Origin: Cyclonatronum proteinivorum
GTDB taxonomy: Bacteria > Bacteroidota > Rhodothermia > Balneolales > Cyclonatronaceae
Assembly (NCBI RefSeq): GCF_003353065.1
Contig: NZ_CP027806.1
Span: forward strand, 3,182,501 to 3,246,500
Length of the DNA stretch: 64,000 nt
Direction: 5' to 3'
Both the position numbers and the translations under genes were made by a program. Each line of letters begins with the position of its first letter. Positions within the stretch are counted from its first letter, which is position 1. Positions 53,381 to 63,986 of this stretch are shown here, one piece after another. The notes below the pieces were generated by a model, which did no database searches, was not told where the DNA came from, and saw only the letters and a program-made list of their open reading frames with translations.

Positions 53381-53752
53381 CCTGAAGCGCGAACAAATGT
53401 TTTCATATCAGAAAACAGAAGCGATACGGGCTGAAAGTTATGGGGTACTTCTTTTAAGATTTTCACACTTTATGCAGCCTTTGTTTACCTTTCTCAGTCC
53501 GCTTATGTCGCATTATTTCAGCTTAACCCGGGCAAGCTGATTACGTACCACAGCTCATCAGCCGAAGAACTTTGTTTTTGGGCATGCATTATCGGTATGC
53601 GTACCTTATGTATCCGTATGAAGCACGTTAAGATATGCGCACAGATTAAAACTAACCGTAATGTGTACTGTCATTAAGGCAAATTTTTTGTGCAACATGC
53701 GGACTGTATTGAGTCCACGCCTAATAATTCCGTTATTTCAGCCTGCGATTTT
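53381..53752. other. 372-bp intergenic region
   Basis: No gene or repeat recognised. The frame of the downstream phosphatase is open back to a GTG at 53690, but that extension has no family character. Confidence 0.45.
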
Positions 53753-54919
53753 ATGAGCCTGCCCAACGAATCAAAATCAGCCCTGTCCCAAACCAAAAGT
53801 CTGTATCGCACCTATACAACCGGTATGAGCCGGGCGCAATTCGAGCGCGATTTTCAGACAGACAGCAAAAGGCTGAAGGCACTTTACCGGGAAGCCCTTG
53901 GAGATGTCATTAACCCGGAGACCGGTCAGGAAATCGGCTTTTTTGAGAAATCAGGGCGGCTCACAAGCGCGCTGACCAAGCGGATGAACCCTACGAGACG
54001 CCTTGTTTTTGGGGCAAGTATTGCAGGCTTTGCGAGCACCTTTGTTTTTTCCGGCCTGTTTTTCACCGTGCTGCTCCCCCTTTCCTTTACCGCAATGGCT
54101 ACACTGCTGCTGCTTGAACTGCTTGAAAAGTTTGATGTGAAGGAAGAAATAGACCTCGCTAAAGATATTCAGATCAGCCTGCTCCCATCTCCGGCGCTCA
54201 CTATAAATGGGCTTAAAATAAACTCTTTCGCCAACACGGCAAGCGATGTCGGCGGGGATTATGTTGATGTGATTGAAACAGAAGCCGGGGTTTACTACAT
54301 CATAGCGGATGTTTCAGGAAAGGGACTTTCGGCCTCACTCTATATGGTGCGCTTTCAGGCACTTGTGCACCTGCTGATTCGCAAACTGAACCCAAGTCCT
54401 AAACAGCTTTTTCTGGAGCTGAATGACTACATCAAATCTTATCGCACGGATAAAACTTTCATCACGGCCTGCGCTGCTTTTTTCCCAAAGGATAAAAACA
54501 CCTTTACTTACGTTCGGGCCGGTCATAATCCGCCGGTTCTGTATCATGGTGATACCGACAGTACCGAGCTGCTACAAACCCCGGGCTTTGCACTCGGCAT
54601 GACGCGCACGAACCGGCTCGAAAACTTTCTGCAGGAAAGTGAAATTGAGCTTAAGCCCGAAGATTCGGTGCTGTTTTATACCGATGGCGTTAATGAAGCC
54701 CGGAACCTGAGCGGGGAAGAGTTTGGCCTGGAACGGCTTCGCGCCCTCATGGATATTTACGGATCACTTGAGCCTTCAACCATTGTGGGCAAAATTCAGT
54801 CATCGGTCGAAAATTTTATCGGTGACATGCCAACAGTTGATGACATCACCTACAGCTGTATTAAAAGAAATCCCGTAAAAAAGAGCACCGCACCACAAGA
54901 GGCCGAAATTGTAGAATAA
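53753..54919 (+). CDS. SpoIIE/RsbU-type PP2C serine phosphatase with membrane segments
   Basis: From the ATG at 53753 the protein is 388 aa. After a helical N-terminus there are two adjacent hydrophobic segments (RLVFGASIAGFASTFVFSGLFFTVLLPLSF... LLLLELL, about 82-125). The PP2C-type domain follows: AKDIQISLLPSP, NTASDVGGDYVDVIE (Asp-Gly-Gly-Asp), IIADVSGKGLSASLYMV, VRAGHNPPVLY, LFYTDGVNEARN and VDDITYSCI. These acidic residues bind the two metal ions. RsbU/SpoIIE phosphatases dephosphorylate anti-sigma-factor antagonists. No partner gene (STAS or anti-sigma kinase) is in the window, so its target is unknown. Confidence 0.9.
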   Translation: MSLPNESKSALSQTKSLYRTYTTGMSRAQFERDFQTDSKRLKALYREALGDVINPETGQEIGFFEKSGRLTSALTKRMNPTRRLVFGASIAGFASTFVFSGLFFTVLLPLSFTAMATLLLLELLEKFDVKEEIDLAKDIQISLLPSPALTINGLKINSFANTASDVGGDYVDVIETEAGVYYIIADVSGKGLSASLYMVRFQALVHLLIRKLNPSPKQLFLELNDYIKSYRTDKTFITACAAFFPKDKNTFTYVRAGHNPPVLYHGDTDSTELLQTPGFALGMTRTNRLENFLQESEIELKPEDSVLFYTDGVNEARNLSGEEFGLERLRALMDIYGSLEPSTIVGKIQSSVENFIGDMPTVDDITYSCIKRNPVKKSTAPQEAEIVE

Positions 54920-55121
54920 GCCGGGAAATCAGCATAATAGTATTACGCCTGTAATCGACAAGTGCTGTTTATCGTTGGAGAACTTGTTGTTTTGACTCGG
55001 GCATTCTTTTGGTAAAACAGCCTGAGCTGATTGTATCACAAGAAAGTGATTCAGGTCACACTTTGAACACCCCTTTCCGAAAGATCCGGAATCTTCCTCC
55101 TTTATGCTGAGTGAGCAAGCA

Positions 55122-55174
55122 TAAAAAAAACGGACAACCCCAAGTGCTGATTTCAACAGCATTCGGATTGCCCG
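55122..55174 (-). terminator. Intrinsic terminator of clpB
   Basis: On the minus strand, CGGGCAATCC (from 55174) pairs imperfectly with GGTTGTCCG (ending 55131), with a nested AATGCTG/CAGCACT hairpin inside. Eight T residues follow. It lies about 45 bp after the clpB stop codon. Confidence 0.75.
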
Positions 55175-55219
55175 CTTTTGCGTTACTCCGGATAATTGTC
55201 CAGTTGGCTTAGCCCGGCC

Positions 55220-57853
55220 TTACTCGACCCAGGCCTCCACATCTTCAATGACTTCCGCGAATTCGAGTCCGTCGCGGGTTTTGCTCAGGTGCACGTCGAA
55301 GACGGCCTTTTCCTCGCCGCTGCGGCGGATGAGCAGCTTCGCGAGCTCGTTCACGACTTCCTTCTGAATCAGGCGCTTGAGGGGGCGCGCGCCGAAGGTC
55401 GGGTCGTAGCCACGTGCCGCGAGCCAGTCCTTCACGCTGTTGGGCACCCGAAGCTCGACACCGTTGCGCTGCAACAGCTTGTGTACGCGCCCGAGTTGAA
55501 TATCCACCACCTTGCGCAGGTGATCGCGACCCAGCGGATGGAACACAATCACGTCATCAATGCGGTTCAGGAACTCCGGACGTATCGTCTGCTTGAGCTG
55601 CGCGTAGAGCTCGTTTTGCAGGCGCTCGTACTCGCTTTCATCGAGCTCGCCGCCTTTTTGCTCAATCCGCTGCTGAATCAGGTGCGAACCGATGTTGCTC
55701 GTCATGATGATGATGGTGTTCGTGAAGTTCACGGTCACGCCCTTGTTGTCGGTCAGGCGGCCCTCATCGAGCACCTGCAGGAGCACGTTGAAGACATCAG
55801 CATGCGCTTTTTCGATTTCATCTAACAGCACTACCGAGTAGGGCTTGCGGCGCACGGCCTCGGTGAGCTGACCGCCTTCGTCGTAGCCCACATAGCCCGG
55901 AGGCGCCCCGATGAGGCGGCTCACGCTGTGCCGTTCCATGTACTCGCTCATGTCGATGCGTACCATCGCGTTCTCGTCGTCGAAGAGGTAATCGGCAAGG
56001 CTGCGCGCAAGCTCGGTCTTGCCCACGCCGGTTGAGCCGAGGAAGATGAACGAACCGACCGGTCGCCCTTCATCCTGCAGTCCGGAACGCGAGCGCCGCA
56101 CCGCATTTGAGACCGCCTCGATCGCCGGATCCTGCCCGATCACGCGTTTGTGCAGGTGTTCCTCCATCATGATGAGCTTCTGCCGCTCGCTTTGCAGCAT
56201 GCGGCTCACGGGGATGCCCGTCCAGCGGCTGACAATGTCGGCGATTTCTTCAGCATCGACTTCCTCCTTGAGCATGGCCTTGTCTTTTTGCTGCACCGCA
56301 AGCTGTTCTTTGGTCAGCTGCAAATCCCGCTCAAGCTGTGTGACCGTGCCGTAGCGGAGCTCGGCTACTTTCTCGTAGTTGCCCGCACGTTCGGCGCGCT
56401 CGGCCTCAAGCTTCGCGGTTTCGACGGCCTGCTTCAGCTCCTGCGTTTTTTTGATCAGCTCGCGCTCGGCGGACCAGTGCGCTTTCAGGCTGTTCTGCTT
56501 CTCGTTCAGGGCCGCAAGCTCACGGGCGATGGCTTCGAGCTTCGCGGTGTCGTTTTCGCGTTTGATGGCTTCCCGCTCAATCTCGAGCTGACGAATCTGA
56601 CGCTCAATGCTGTCGAGCTCCTCGGGCAGCGAATCAATTTGGATGCGCAGCCGCGAGGCCGCCTCATCAATCAGGTCAATCGCCTTATCGGGCAGGAAAC
56701 GGTCCGAAATGTAGCGGTGCGAAAGCTCCGCCGCCGAAATAATGGCCGCGTCGGTGATCCGCACCCCGTGATGCAGCTCGTAGCGCTCCTTGAGGCCCCG
56801 CAGGATGGAAATCGTATCCTCCGGGCTCGGCTCACCCACAAACACCGTTTGCAGACGCCGTTCAAGCGCCTTGTCTTTTTCGATGAACTTCCGGTACTCG
56901 CTCAGGGTCGTTGCCCCGATCGCGCGCAGCTCGCCCCGCGCAAGAGCCGGCTTCAGGATGTTGGCCGCATCCATCGCGCCCTCAGAGGCGCCCGCGCCCA
57001 CAAGCGTGTGGATTTCATCAATAAACAGGATGATCTCCCCGGCGGCTTCGGTCACTTCCTTCACCACCGCTTTGAGGCGGTCTTCGAACTCCCCGCGGTA
57101 CTTCGCGCCGGCAATGAGCGCGCCCATATCAAGGGAGAAAATCCGCTTGCTCTTGAGGTCCTCGGGCACGTCGCCGGTCACAATCCGCAGCGCGATACCT
57201 TCCGCGATGGCGGTTTTACCCACGCCCGGCTCGCCAATCAGCACGGGATTGTTCTTCGTCCGTCGGTTTAGAATCTGCATCACCCGCCGGATTTCCTGAT
57301 CGCGGCCAATCACCGGATCAAGCTTGTTGCGCTCGGCCAGCTCGTTCAGGTCGCGCGTGTACTTCTGCAGCGACTGATACCGGCTTTCCGCATTCGGGTC
57401 GTCCACCCGATTGCTGCCGCGCACCTCCTTGAGCACGTTCATCACCTGATCCTTGGTCAGGCCCTGATCCTTCAGCAGCCGCGAGGCCGTGAAATTGTGC
57501 TCCATAATCCCGAGCAGGATGTGCTCCGAGCTGATATAATCATCACCCATTTTGGACGCCAACTTCGCCGCCGTATCGAGCAGCGCCTTGGTGTCGTTGC
57601 CGGGATACTGACCCGAAACCGAGGCGCCCTTCACGGTCGGCAGTTTCGCAAGATGCTCGCCCAGCTTTTGGATCACATAATTCGGGTCAATACCCGCCTT
57701 CTTGAGCAGCGTGAGGCTCAAACCCTCCTTATCATCGAGCAGGGCCGCGAGAATATGCTCCGGCTCCACCGCCTGCTGCTGACGGTCCGCCGCTTTCTGA
57801 AACGCCGCCTGCAGCGCCTCTTGTGCCTTGATGGTAAACTTATTGAGATTCAT
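55220..57853 (-). CDS. clpB: ATP-dependent chaperone ClpB
   Basis: The 877-aa protein has the ClpB order: the N-domain ([19 protein letters not shown], then [10 protein letters not shown]), D1 AAA+ with [13 protein letters not shown] and VLFIDE-type Walker B ([15 protein letters not shown]), and a long coiled-coil M-domain (about 400-530). D2 has [36 protein letters not shown] and [11 protein letters not shown]. ClpB with DnaK dissolves protein aggregates after heat stress. All Walker residues are present. Start and length fit the family. A 7-bp tandem repeat lies about 200 bp upstream. Confidence 0.97.
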   Translation of the reverse strand: MNLNKFTIKAQEALQAAFQKAADRQQQAVEPEHILAALLDDKEGLSLTLLKKAGIDPNYVIQKLGEHLAKLPTVKGASVSGQYPGNDTKALLDTAAKLASKMGDDYISSEHILLGIMEHNFTASRLLKDQGLTKDQVMNVLKEVRGSNRVDDPNAESRYQSLQKYTRDLNELAERNKLDPVIGRDQEIRRVMQILNRRTKNNPVLIGEPGVGKTAIAEGIALRIVTGDVPEDLKSKRIFSLDMGALIAGAKYRGEFEDRLKAVVKEVTEAAGEIILFIDEIHTLVGAGASEGAMDAANILKPALARGELRAIGATTLSEYRKFIEKDKALERRLQTVFVGEPSPEDTISILRGLKERYELHHGVRITDAAIISAAELSHRYISDRFLPDKAIDLIDEAASRLRIQIDSLPEELDSIERQIRQLEIEREAIKRENDTAKLEAIARELAALNEKQNSLKAHWSAERELIKKTQELKQAVETAKLEAERAERAGNYEKVAELRYGTVTQLERDLQLTKEQLAVQQKDKAMLKEEVDAEEIADIVSRWTGIPVSRMLQSERQKLIMMEEHLHKRVIGQDPAIEAVSNAVRRSRSGLQDEGRPVGSFIFLGSTGVGKTELARSLADYLFDDENAMVRIDMSEYMERHSVSRLIGAPPGYVGYDEGGQLTEAVRRKPYSVVLLDEIEKAHADVFNVLLQVLDEGRLTDNKGVTVNFTNTIIIMTSNIGSHLIQQRIEQKGGELDESEYERLQNELYAQLKQTIRPEFLNRIDDVIVFHPLGRDHLRKVVDIQLGRVHKLLQRNGVELRVPNSVKDWLAARGYDPTFGARPLKRLIQKEVVNELAKLLIRRSGEEKAVFDVHLSKTRDGLEFAEVIEDVEAWVE

Positions 57854-58679
57854 TTTCTTCAGATAGTCTTAAAAATAGAATGTTTTTCTTTCGGGAAGTT
57901 CATTTCCAAATCCATTCCAACACCGCCACTGTGCCGAATTTACACGCCACCTGCCAACAACACCCAAACACTCCCCAAACGTGTCAGCCACTCACCTCTT
58001 CCCCCTGCCATTTATCCTCCGAAGCTGACCAAACGTCTGTAAGTGCAACAAAATCCGGCTGGGGACAGGGGACAGAGGATAGAGGACAGAGGACAGAGGA
58101 CAGAGGACAGAGGACAGAGGACAGAGGACAGAGGACAGAGGACAGAGGACAGAGGATAGAAAACTAATCTCCGTTTTCGTTCTCACAAACAAAAAAATAA
58201 ACAGGTCATCGTATGTTAGTTGAGAGGCAAGGATCAGCTGTTTTGGATAAGACACCTACAATCTTAACTTGTACGCAAATCTGAAGGTGAAATCACGTTG
58301 GCACCCTGTTTTCTGTCATCTCGAACGCTTCTCATTTGGTGGGAGCCCATCGAAGCCGCGGCTGCTGAACAAGCACGGGATTTGTGATTGCTACAATAAT
58401 GCTATCCCTTCGGGATTGTGGGACGTAGATCCGGATACCGGAAGCTGTATTTCGGCAATGCTCAGTTCACCCAAAGTCTGTGGCTTATTATTTAAACCAA
58501 TCAAGATTTACCGCATTACACCTTCGTACTGTTCCCAATTTTATGCGCACGTAAAAGGCATGGCGGTTGGTTCAGCAAAATGCCATCAACCCTGAAAGGG
58601 TGAAATGATTGTAGCAAAATGGAATCCGCAATGCATAAAACCCCGAAGGGGTGGCATTATAACCGCAGGGAATAATTTC

Positions 58680-58696
58680 ACCCCTTCGGGGTTTTT
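58680..58696 (+). terminator. Terminator-like hairpin with UUCG tetraloop
   Basis: ACCCC-TTCG-GGGGT followed by TTTTT fits an intrinsic terminator. No gene ends directly before it, so it may be part of a repeat family. Confidence 0.5.
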
Positions 58697-59361
58697 TATT
58701 GTTTGGGATGCGTAATTGCTACAATAATGCCATCCCTTCGGGATTGGGAAGAGCTGCTGTCGGATGCCCCAAACTCGCTCCTGTTATCCGATAAATCCTG
58801 TTCAACAAACAACGAGGCTGGAATAGCGCACTCCGCCCATTCCACCGCCAAGCTCCGTGAGCCAAATGGGTTCCAAGCATTCCCCGACTCCGTGCCCGTC
58901 ACACCCCGCCCCGTCAGCTTGTGGGCCGTTACTGATTTCGGGGATTTGTGTAGTTGCATGCCGCTGATGATGTCTTTCCCGGGGGCACCCCTCTCAAGAG
59001 GGGAATTACCACATCCCAAATAATAACAGTATTATAGCCCACAATAAAATCCCACTAAATCTCACCCGATCCCCAAAATCCGCGTTCCAACAACGCAGCA
59101 CCCTTCGCGCCCTTCGTGCCTCCTTTGCGCCCTTCGCGTTAAAATCTATCGAAGTCCACTATCCAATCCACGCCAATCCCACCAAACCCCCAAAACCCGC
59201 GTTCCAACAACGCCGTACGGCTTGGCGAGGGACCCTAAGCCATCCGGGCTCTGATGTTTTCCCGCCTCCGTGCCCGTCACACCCCAATTCAGCAGGATGT
59301 CAGGAAAAAAAACACATCATACCATTGTCCACATCCCCAATTATTTCAATATGTTACAAAA

Positions 59362-59391
59362 CACTGAAAAACTGACATACTGACATACTGA
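59362..59391 (-). repeat. Inverted partial copy of the CAGTATGTCAGT dispersed repeat
   Basis: Read on the minus strand, CAGTATGTCAGTATGTCAGT follows immediately after the TAG stop codon of the TPR protein. It is the only copy seen in the opposite orientation and 54 kb from the main cluster. Confidence 0.7.
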
Positions 59392-60975
59392 CTACCCCCG
59401 CACCTCCCTGATTTCCAAATAACGGTCCAATTTCACATCCTCCGCCCAGAACTCAATCAGATCAAACTCCTCTCCCGGTTCCCGCTTACGAAACAGCCCC
59501 AGCGCTTCGTCAAACCACACTATCGCCCTGTTAAGCTCGTGTTTTTTAAACCGAAAATCCTTCAGGTAATCAACACCAAAAAGCTTCTTAAAATGCAGCA
59601 CATACACCAGGTGATACATATTGAGAACCGACATCATGTCCGCCGGCAAATTTTTCGAAAAATCATTTTTATTAAATTCATAAATAAGATAATCAATCTT
59701 AGCCTTAAGGGTTATAAAAAGAAAAGGCCTGAACGTCTTATAGCGTTGGTATAAGGTTTCGTTGATAATTACGAACAGAGCTGTTTCCGTAACGGTTAGT
59801 TGCAGTAACCTTACAGCCGAAAACAGATTTTCCTCAAATTGATCTAAGTCACTTCTTCTTGCTTTTTTTGCAAAAAACTTCGTGAACCTACCAACATATT
59901 TGAACACCTTGTCAAGAGGTAAAGAAAACACCCTGTAGACCGAATCTTTCACGGCTGCCTCAGAAAACTCGAGGTGTATTAACTGAGACATCATCATATA
60001 TAAAGACGTGAATTTGCTGTCCATGTACCGGATAAGATGATAGTCCCTTCCATGAGCAGCTGCCCGCTCCAGTCCCGGCATAAATTCCGGGTTTTCTTCC
60101 TCATAAAGATCAAAACGTATATCAACACCAAGTTTTGATACCATCTCGTCCTTAATCTTGTCTGTAAAGTCATCCCAATCAACCCCCTCGCTATAGTTTT
60201 CGGCGCTCTTCGCAGCCATTTTTACAAGTACATCAGAATCAACAGGATCACGGTCAGGATCCTGACCAGACTTACGATACACATCAGCTTTTCGAAGTGC
60301 TTCAGTAATATTCATAAAACAGCTTAAATAATCCTTTTCAAAAAAATAATACAGACCCTTCATTTGGTATCCTAAATGATCATCAGGATCAATTTCAATC
60401 AGCTTTTCGATATACCCATAGGCCTCATCATGCCGATTGCATTGAAACAGATAAGCTGGGATGTGACGAAGCGGCAACGCATCATCAGGGTTTAAGCTAT
60501 GTGCCTTTATATAATAGTTGAGTGCCGTTTCAAAGTCCTTATTACCTTCTGCATAAGCATTTCCCGCAATGTGTAAAAATGATGTATTTTCCGGGTGCCA
60601 TTTCAAGCCATCATTCGCAACCTCGATACACAAATCAAATTTATCGGTAAGCGAGCACACAAAACATAACATGGCATAAGGCTCAATTTCCCAGGGCGTT
60701 TCTTCCACCATCTCCTTCAGGATCTGAATACAGGCTTCATAATCCTTTTTTTCAAATAATTCCGTTGCCAAACCATACTTTTCCTCATCAGATTCGGGGA
60801 ACTCACCTCCGAGGGTGAGGATGACGGATTGCTCCTCAAACACGAACGCCGGATGTTTTCCGGCCCGGCCAAAATAGGCTTCCATAGCCGCTTGCAAAGC
60901 CTGCCTATCCCCCTCGGTCACATCCGGAAATAACTGATAAATAAAATCATCCAGCGCGTGCGTAATCGTCTTCAT
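59392..60975 (-). CDS. TPR-repeat protein of unknown function
   Basis: The 527-aa protein has several tetratricopeptide-like helix pairs in the first half, for example EKYGLATELFEKKDYEACIQILKEM (about 65-89), LHIAGNAYAEGNKDFETALNYYIKAHSLNPDD (about 133-164), PAYLFQCNRHDEAYGYIEKLIEIDPDDHLGY (about 172-202) and GLYYFFEKDYLSCFMNITEAL. The second half is helical and charged without a recognised domain. TPR arrays mediate protein-protein contacts; no partner is evident. Codon use is more A/T-rich than that of neighbouring housekeeping genes, which may signal transfer. The stop codon touches a dispersed repeat. Confidence 0.8.
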   Translation of the reverse strand: MKTITHALDDFIYQLFPDVTEGDRQALQAAMEAYFGRAGKHPAFVFEEQSVILTLGGEFPESDEEKYGLATELFEKKDYEACIQILKEMVEETPWEIEPYAMLCFVCSLTDKFDLCIEVANDGLKWHPENTSFLHIAGNAYAEGNKDFETALNYYIKAHSLNPDDALPLRHIPAYLFQCNRHDEAYGYIEKLIEIDPDDHLGYQMKGLYYFFEKDYLSCFMNITEALRKADVYRKSGQDPDRDPVDSDVLVKMAAKSAENYSEGVDWDDFTDKIKDEMVSKLGVDIRFDLYEEENPEFMPGLERAAAHGRDYHLIRYMDSKFTSLYMMMSQLIHLEFSEAAVKDSVYRVFSLPLDKVFKYVGRFTKFFAKKARRSDLDQFEENLFSAVRLLQLTVTETALFVIINETLYQRYKTFRPFLFITLKAKIDYLIYEFNKNDFSKNLPADMMSVLNMYHLVYVLHFKKLFGVDYLKDFRFKKHELNRAIVWFDEALGLFRKREPGEEFDLIEFWAEDVKLDRYLEIREVRG

Positions 60976-61560
60976 GTTGAGATTGGTTCAGTGAAAAGTA
61001 AGAGTAAGAGTCAGAATAAGAACCCAAAATAGGGAATTGAAACCGGAATCAGCCCCGGACAAACACCAATCCACAAAAAAACCACGACTCCCGCCCCCCT
61101 GCTCATTCCGGCCTGTTTATTTTTTTGGGAAAACTCCGAGAGCATCAAGGTCAGCAGTGCGGTTTCCACACCCCCTTAATCGGTCTCACAGCCCCTTGCT
61201 TTTTGATTCAGGCGCTCCGGGACGATACCCGCCTCCGTGCCTGGGGGAGTTGCTTCTTTGCTTGTTTGGGGCTTCAGGCGTTGACTTAATTATCCTGTTC
61301 ATCCTGCAAGTCTAAAAATCCGCGTTCCAACAGCGACGTAGTACCCTTCGCGCCCTTCGTTCAGGATGACACACTCCCTTTGCGACAAACGGCGCGGCCC
61401 TCCGCGTCGGGTTTTCAGAATACCCCCCTGTCATCCTGAGCGCAGCGGAGGCGGAGTCGAATGATCTCCTTATTGAAGGCTACTACTACCAACAGTCCCG
61501 CAAAGTGAGGCATCCGGGTTTCGGGGTTTTTCGGGAGCTATTCGCGGCCTCTGCCTTTGG
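60976..61560. repeat. 585-bp intergenic region with repeat fragments
   Basis: From about 61310 to 61480 it holds fragments of the 176-bp unit (GTCATCCTGAGCGCAGCGGAG), the CCCTTCGCGCCCTTCG arm and a GGCGCGGC palindrome half. The left part contains nothing recognisable. Confidence 0.55.
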
Positions 61561-63297
61561 TCAGTACCCCACCGCCTGACCATCCGCGCGCGACTCGCTT
61601 CCGCCCACATATACGCCGAGCTCGTGATTGCGCAGGATGCCCTGAAAGCGGCCGTAGAAGCCGCCGCCGATTTCGACTTTGTGCCCCATCGCGCGCAGGG
61701 CTTCGACGATTGCAGGATCGATATCGCTTTCGAAGCGCACGAGGCCGCCGTCTTTGAGGTAGTCGCCCCAGGCTTCGGTGGGCTCGGTCGAGTTGGTGTG
61801 CAGCCAGCGGATGGCGTCGCTTGCTTCCTGCACGTTCATGCCGAAATCAATCATGTTGACCAAAATCTGCACATGACCCATCGGCTGAAATTCGCCGCCC
61901 ATCACGCCGAGGGTGAACCAGGGCTTGCCGTCTTTCATCACGAAGCCGGGGATGATGGTGTGAAAGGGCCGTTTGCCGGGCTCGTAAACATTGGGGTGTG
62001 CGGGATCGAGGGAGAACAGCTCGCCCCGGTTCTGGAAACTGAAGCCCGTGCCGGGCACCACAAAACCGGTGCCCATGCCACGGAAATTGCTCTGAATCAG
62101 GGAGACCATGTTGCCCTCGCGGTCAGCCGTTGTGAGAAAAATCGTACCGCCGTCGCGCAGGCCTTCGATGCCGCTCGTGACCCGCTCAAGGGCGCGGTCG
62201 CTGATGAGGGCGCGCCGCTCCGCCGCGTACTCTTTGCTGATGAGGCGCTCAAAGGGCAGATCGTTAAAATCGGGGTCGGAGTAAAATTTCGCGCGGTCTT
62301 CGAAGGCGAGCTTCTTGGCTTCGATCATCAGATGCAGCGCCTCCGGACTGTTGAAGCCCATTTCGGATAAGTCGTAGCCTTCCAGAATGTTGAGCATTTG
62401 CAGCACCGCGGTGCCCTGATTGTTTTGCCCGATCTGATGGACTTCGTAGCCGCGGTAGGTTGTGCTGAGGGTTTCGATCCATTCGGAGCGGTGCTGATCG
62501 AAATCTTCGAAGCGGAGATAGCCGCCGTGCTCACGCATGAAAGCGTCAATTTTGCGCGCGATTTCCCCGCGGTAGAACACATCGCGGCCCTGCTCGCCGA
62601 GCAGCCGGTAGGTATTGCCGAGGTCAGGATTCCGCATGATCTCCCCTTTTTCAGGACCGCGTCCGTCGATGGTGAAGGTCTCGATGAAGGCTCCGACGCG
62701 GTTGGCGAGGATGCGCGCACTGCGGCGCCAGGCGTCAGCGATGACCTCCGGCACAGGGAAACCGTTTTCCGCATAGTGCACAGAGGGCGCGAGGATGTCG
62801 GCCATCGGCAGGCTCCCGAAGCGCTCGTGCAGCTCGAACCAGCCGTCAATCGCGCCGGGCACGGAAACAGAGAGCAGAGATGAAGGCGGGATGCGGGTTT
62901 CTTCCATCGCCTCGAGTTCGGCCATAAGCTGCTCGTAGGAGAGCCCGAGGGGCGAGCGCCCGCTTGCGTTAATCGCGTAGAGCTGCTGCGATTCCTCGTG
63001 CCATAAAATCGCGAACAGGTCGCCGCCGATGCCGTTTCCGGTCGGCTCCATCAGTCCCATCGCAGCATTCGTTGCAATCGCCGCATCAATCGCGTTGCCG
63101 CCCTGCATCAGGATTTGCAGGCCGACCTGCGCCGCAAGGGGATGGCTCGTTGCGACCATGCCGTTTGCGGCAACAACTTCGCTGCGGGTTATAAAATGCT
63201 CGTTCAGGCGGTCAAACTGCGCATCGGCCGTTTCATTAAACATAAGGAGGAAAATGAGGGTGAGGAAAACAGACGAAATCAGGAAAAGTGTGCGCAT
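61561..63297 (-). CDS. ggt: Gamma-glutamyltransferase family protein (secreted)
   Basis: The 578-aa protein (from MRTLFLISSVFLTLIFLL) has a signal peptide ending near NETADA-Q, so it acts outside the cytoplasm. It shows the Ntn-hydrolase layout: MVATSHPLAAQVGLQILMQGGNAIDAAIA (about 46-74), GNGIGGDLFAILW, SVSVPGAIDGWF, and the processing site DGGTIFLTTADREGNMVSLIQSNF. In that site the Thr after GlyGly is the expected nucleophile of the small subunit. GMGTGFVVPGTGFSFQNRG and FTLGVMGGEFQPMGHVQ follow. It hydrolyses or transfers gamma-glutamyl groups, for example from glutathione. The frame is open five codons upstream (63312). It has no operon partner. Confidence 0.93.
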   Translation of the reverse strand: MRTLFLISSVFLTLIFLLMFNETADAQFDRLNEHFITRSEVVAANGMVATSHPLAAQVGLQILMQGGNAIDAAIATNAAMGLMEPTGNGIGGDLFAILWHEESQQLYAINASGRSPLGLSYEQLMAELEAMEETRIPPSSLLSVSVPGAIDGWFELHERFGSLPMADILAPSVHYAENGFPVPEVIADAWRRSARILANRVGAFIETFTIDGRGPEKGEIMRNPDLGNTYRLLGEQGRDVFYRGEIARKIDAFMREHGGYLRFEDFDQHRSEWIETLSTTYRGYEVHQIGQNNQGTAVLQMLNILEGYDLSEMGFNSPEALHLMIEAKKLAFEDRAKFYSDPDFNDLPFERLISKEYAAERRALISDRALERVTSGIEGLRDGGTIFLTTADREGNMVSLIQSNFRGMGTGFVVPGTGFSFQNRGELFSLDPAHPNVYEPGKRPFHTIIPGFVMKDGKPWFTLGVMGGEFQPMGHVQILVNMIDFGMNVQEASDAIRWLHTNSTEPTEAWGDYLKDGGLVRFESDIDPAIVEALRAMGHKVEIGGGFYGRFQGILRNHELGVYVGGSESRADGQAVGY

Positions 63298-63719
63298 AGC
63301 TTGCATGGGCATACCGTAAACTGTTGGTTATTTGTGTGATGCGAACAACAATAGCGCGCATCCTGTTTTAGCTCCGATAAGGTGAGGAATTGCGATGACT
63401 TTGGCAAGAAAGAAATGAACCCTCTGACCATATACCCATTCTTTTTCCTAAATCCGGGTTTTTGCGGGATTCACGGATATTCCGGCAGTATGTTAGCTAC
63501 CGGATACGATACGCCCCATATTCCTCAAAATGCTGTTGGCATTCAGACTCAGGATTGAGCCTTAAGCACAAAGCATAAAGACTTACCTGCTGTCTGTTGG
63601 ATGCAAAATTCCTCCGTCTTGACCCGCTTCCCTCAAATAAATGATCAGGTCAACTTTATAAAGTGTGCTCAGCATTAAGTTTTTTGAAGGCCGAACTTTC
63701 ACATTCTATTAGCCCGGTT
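63298..63719. other. 422-bp intergenic region, nothing seen
   Basis: No gene, repeat of the families above or terminator-like hairpin is recognised between the gamma-glutamyltransferase start and the DUF6132 gene. Confidence 0.5.
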
Positions 63720-63986
63720 TCAGTTGCTTTTTGGGTTATCAGATATTGAGGCATCCTGTGATTCATTTGACTTTGCACGTTCTCTGTTTTCGCGCCGTGC
63801 AGCAATGCTGTCCTTAACTATACTCCCGCCGAGGCCTCCCATTCCTAATCCGTAGAGCGTGCTTGTAGTCCAGTTTGAAGTAATAGCGCAGTTGCCGGTA
63901 TTACAGCCAATAAAGAACCAATAAGCAAAACCTGCAATACCACCTATCAGCAGGCCAGCTATGATAATCAGCAAATTTTTGTTCAT
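63720..63986 (-). CDS. DUF6132 family small membrane protein
   Basis: The 88-aa protein has one N-terminal membrane segment (LLIIIAGLLIGGIAGFAYWFFIG, 5-27), then CNTGNCAITSNWTTSTLYGLGMGGLGG (28-54) and a hydrophilic, charged tail. The pair of cysteines spaced as CxxxxC followed by ITSN and a second glycine-rich hydrophobic stretch is characteristic of DUF6132 proteins, widespread in Bacteroidota-type genomes and of unknown function. It stands alone near the window edge. Confidence 0.85.
   Translation of the reverse strand: MNKNLLIIIAGLLIGGIAGFAYWFFIGCNTGNCAITSNWTTSTLYGLGMGGLGGSIVKDSIAARRENRERAKSNESQDASISDNPKSN

Larger units (their letters stand above)
57854..59391. repeat. 1.5-kb intergenic repeat region upstream of clpB
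   Basis: It contains a 7-bp tandem repeat (unit ACAGAGG, about 13 copies, 58064-58160) and a module around 58310-58420 starting GTCATCTCGAACGC. Short ACCCCGAAGGGGT hairpins lie at about 58590-58660, and a hairpin with TTCG loop (CCCC-TTCG-GGGG plus T run) at 58680-58694. Fragments of the ~130-bp unit (CGTGCCCGTCACACCCCGCC and CACCCCTCTCAAGAGGGG) lie at 58880-59015, with CCCTTCGCGCCCTTCG-type arms near 59100. No gene is called. Confidence 0.7.

Noticed and set aside
54929-55162. 77-aa minus-strand frame between the phosphatase and clpB genes
   Set aside because: It contains the clpB terminator hairpin and has no protein family.
56150-57271. 373-aa plus-strand frame opposite clpB
   Set aside because: It is the antisense shadow of a fully conserved ClpB; the composition follows the codon pattern of the true gene.
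58064-58160. Possible CRISPR-like short repeats
   Set aside because: It is a simple 7-bp tandem repeat without spacers.
61624-62370. 248-aa plus-strand frame opposite the gamma-glutamyltransferase
   Set aside because: Antisense shadow of a conserved gene.
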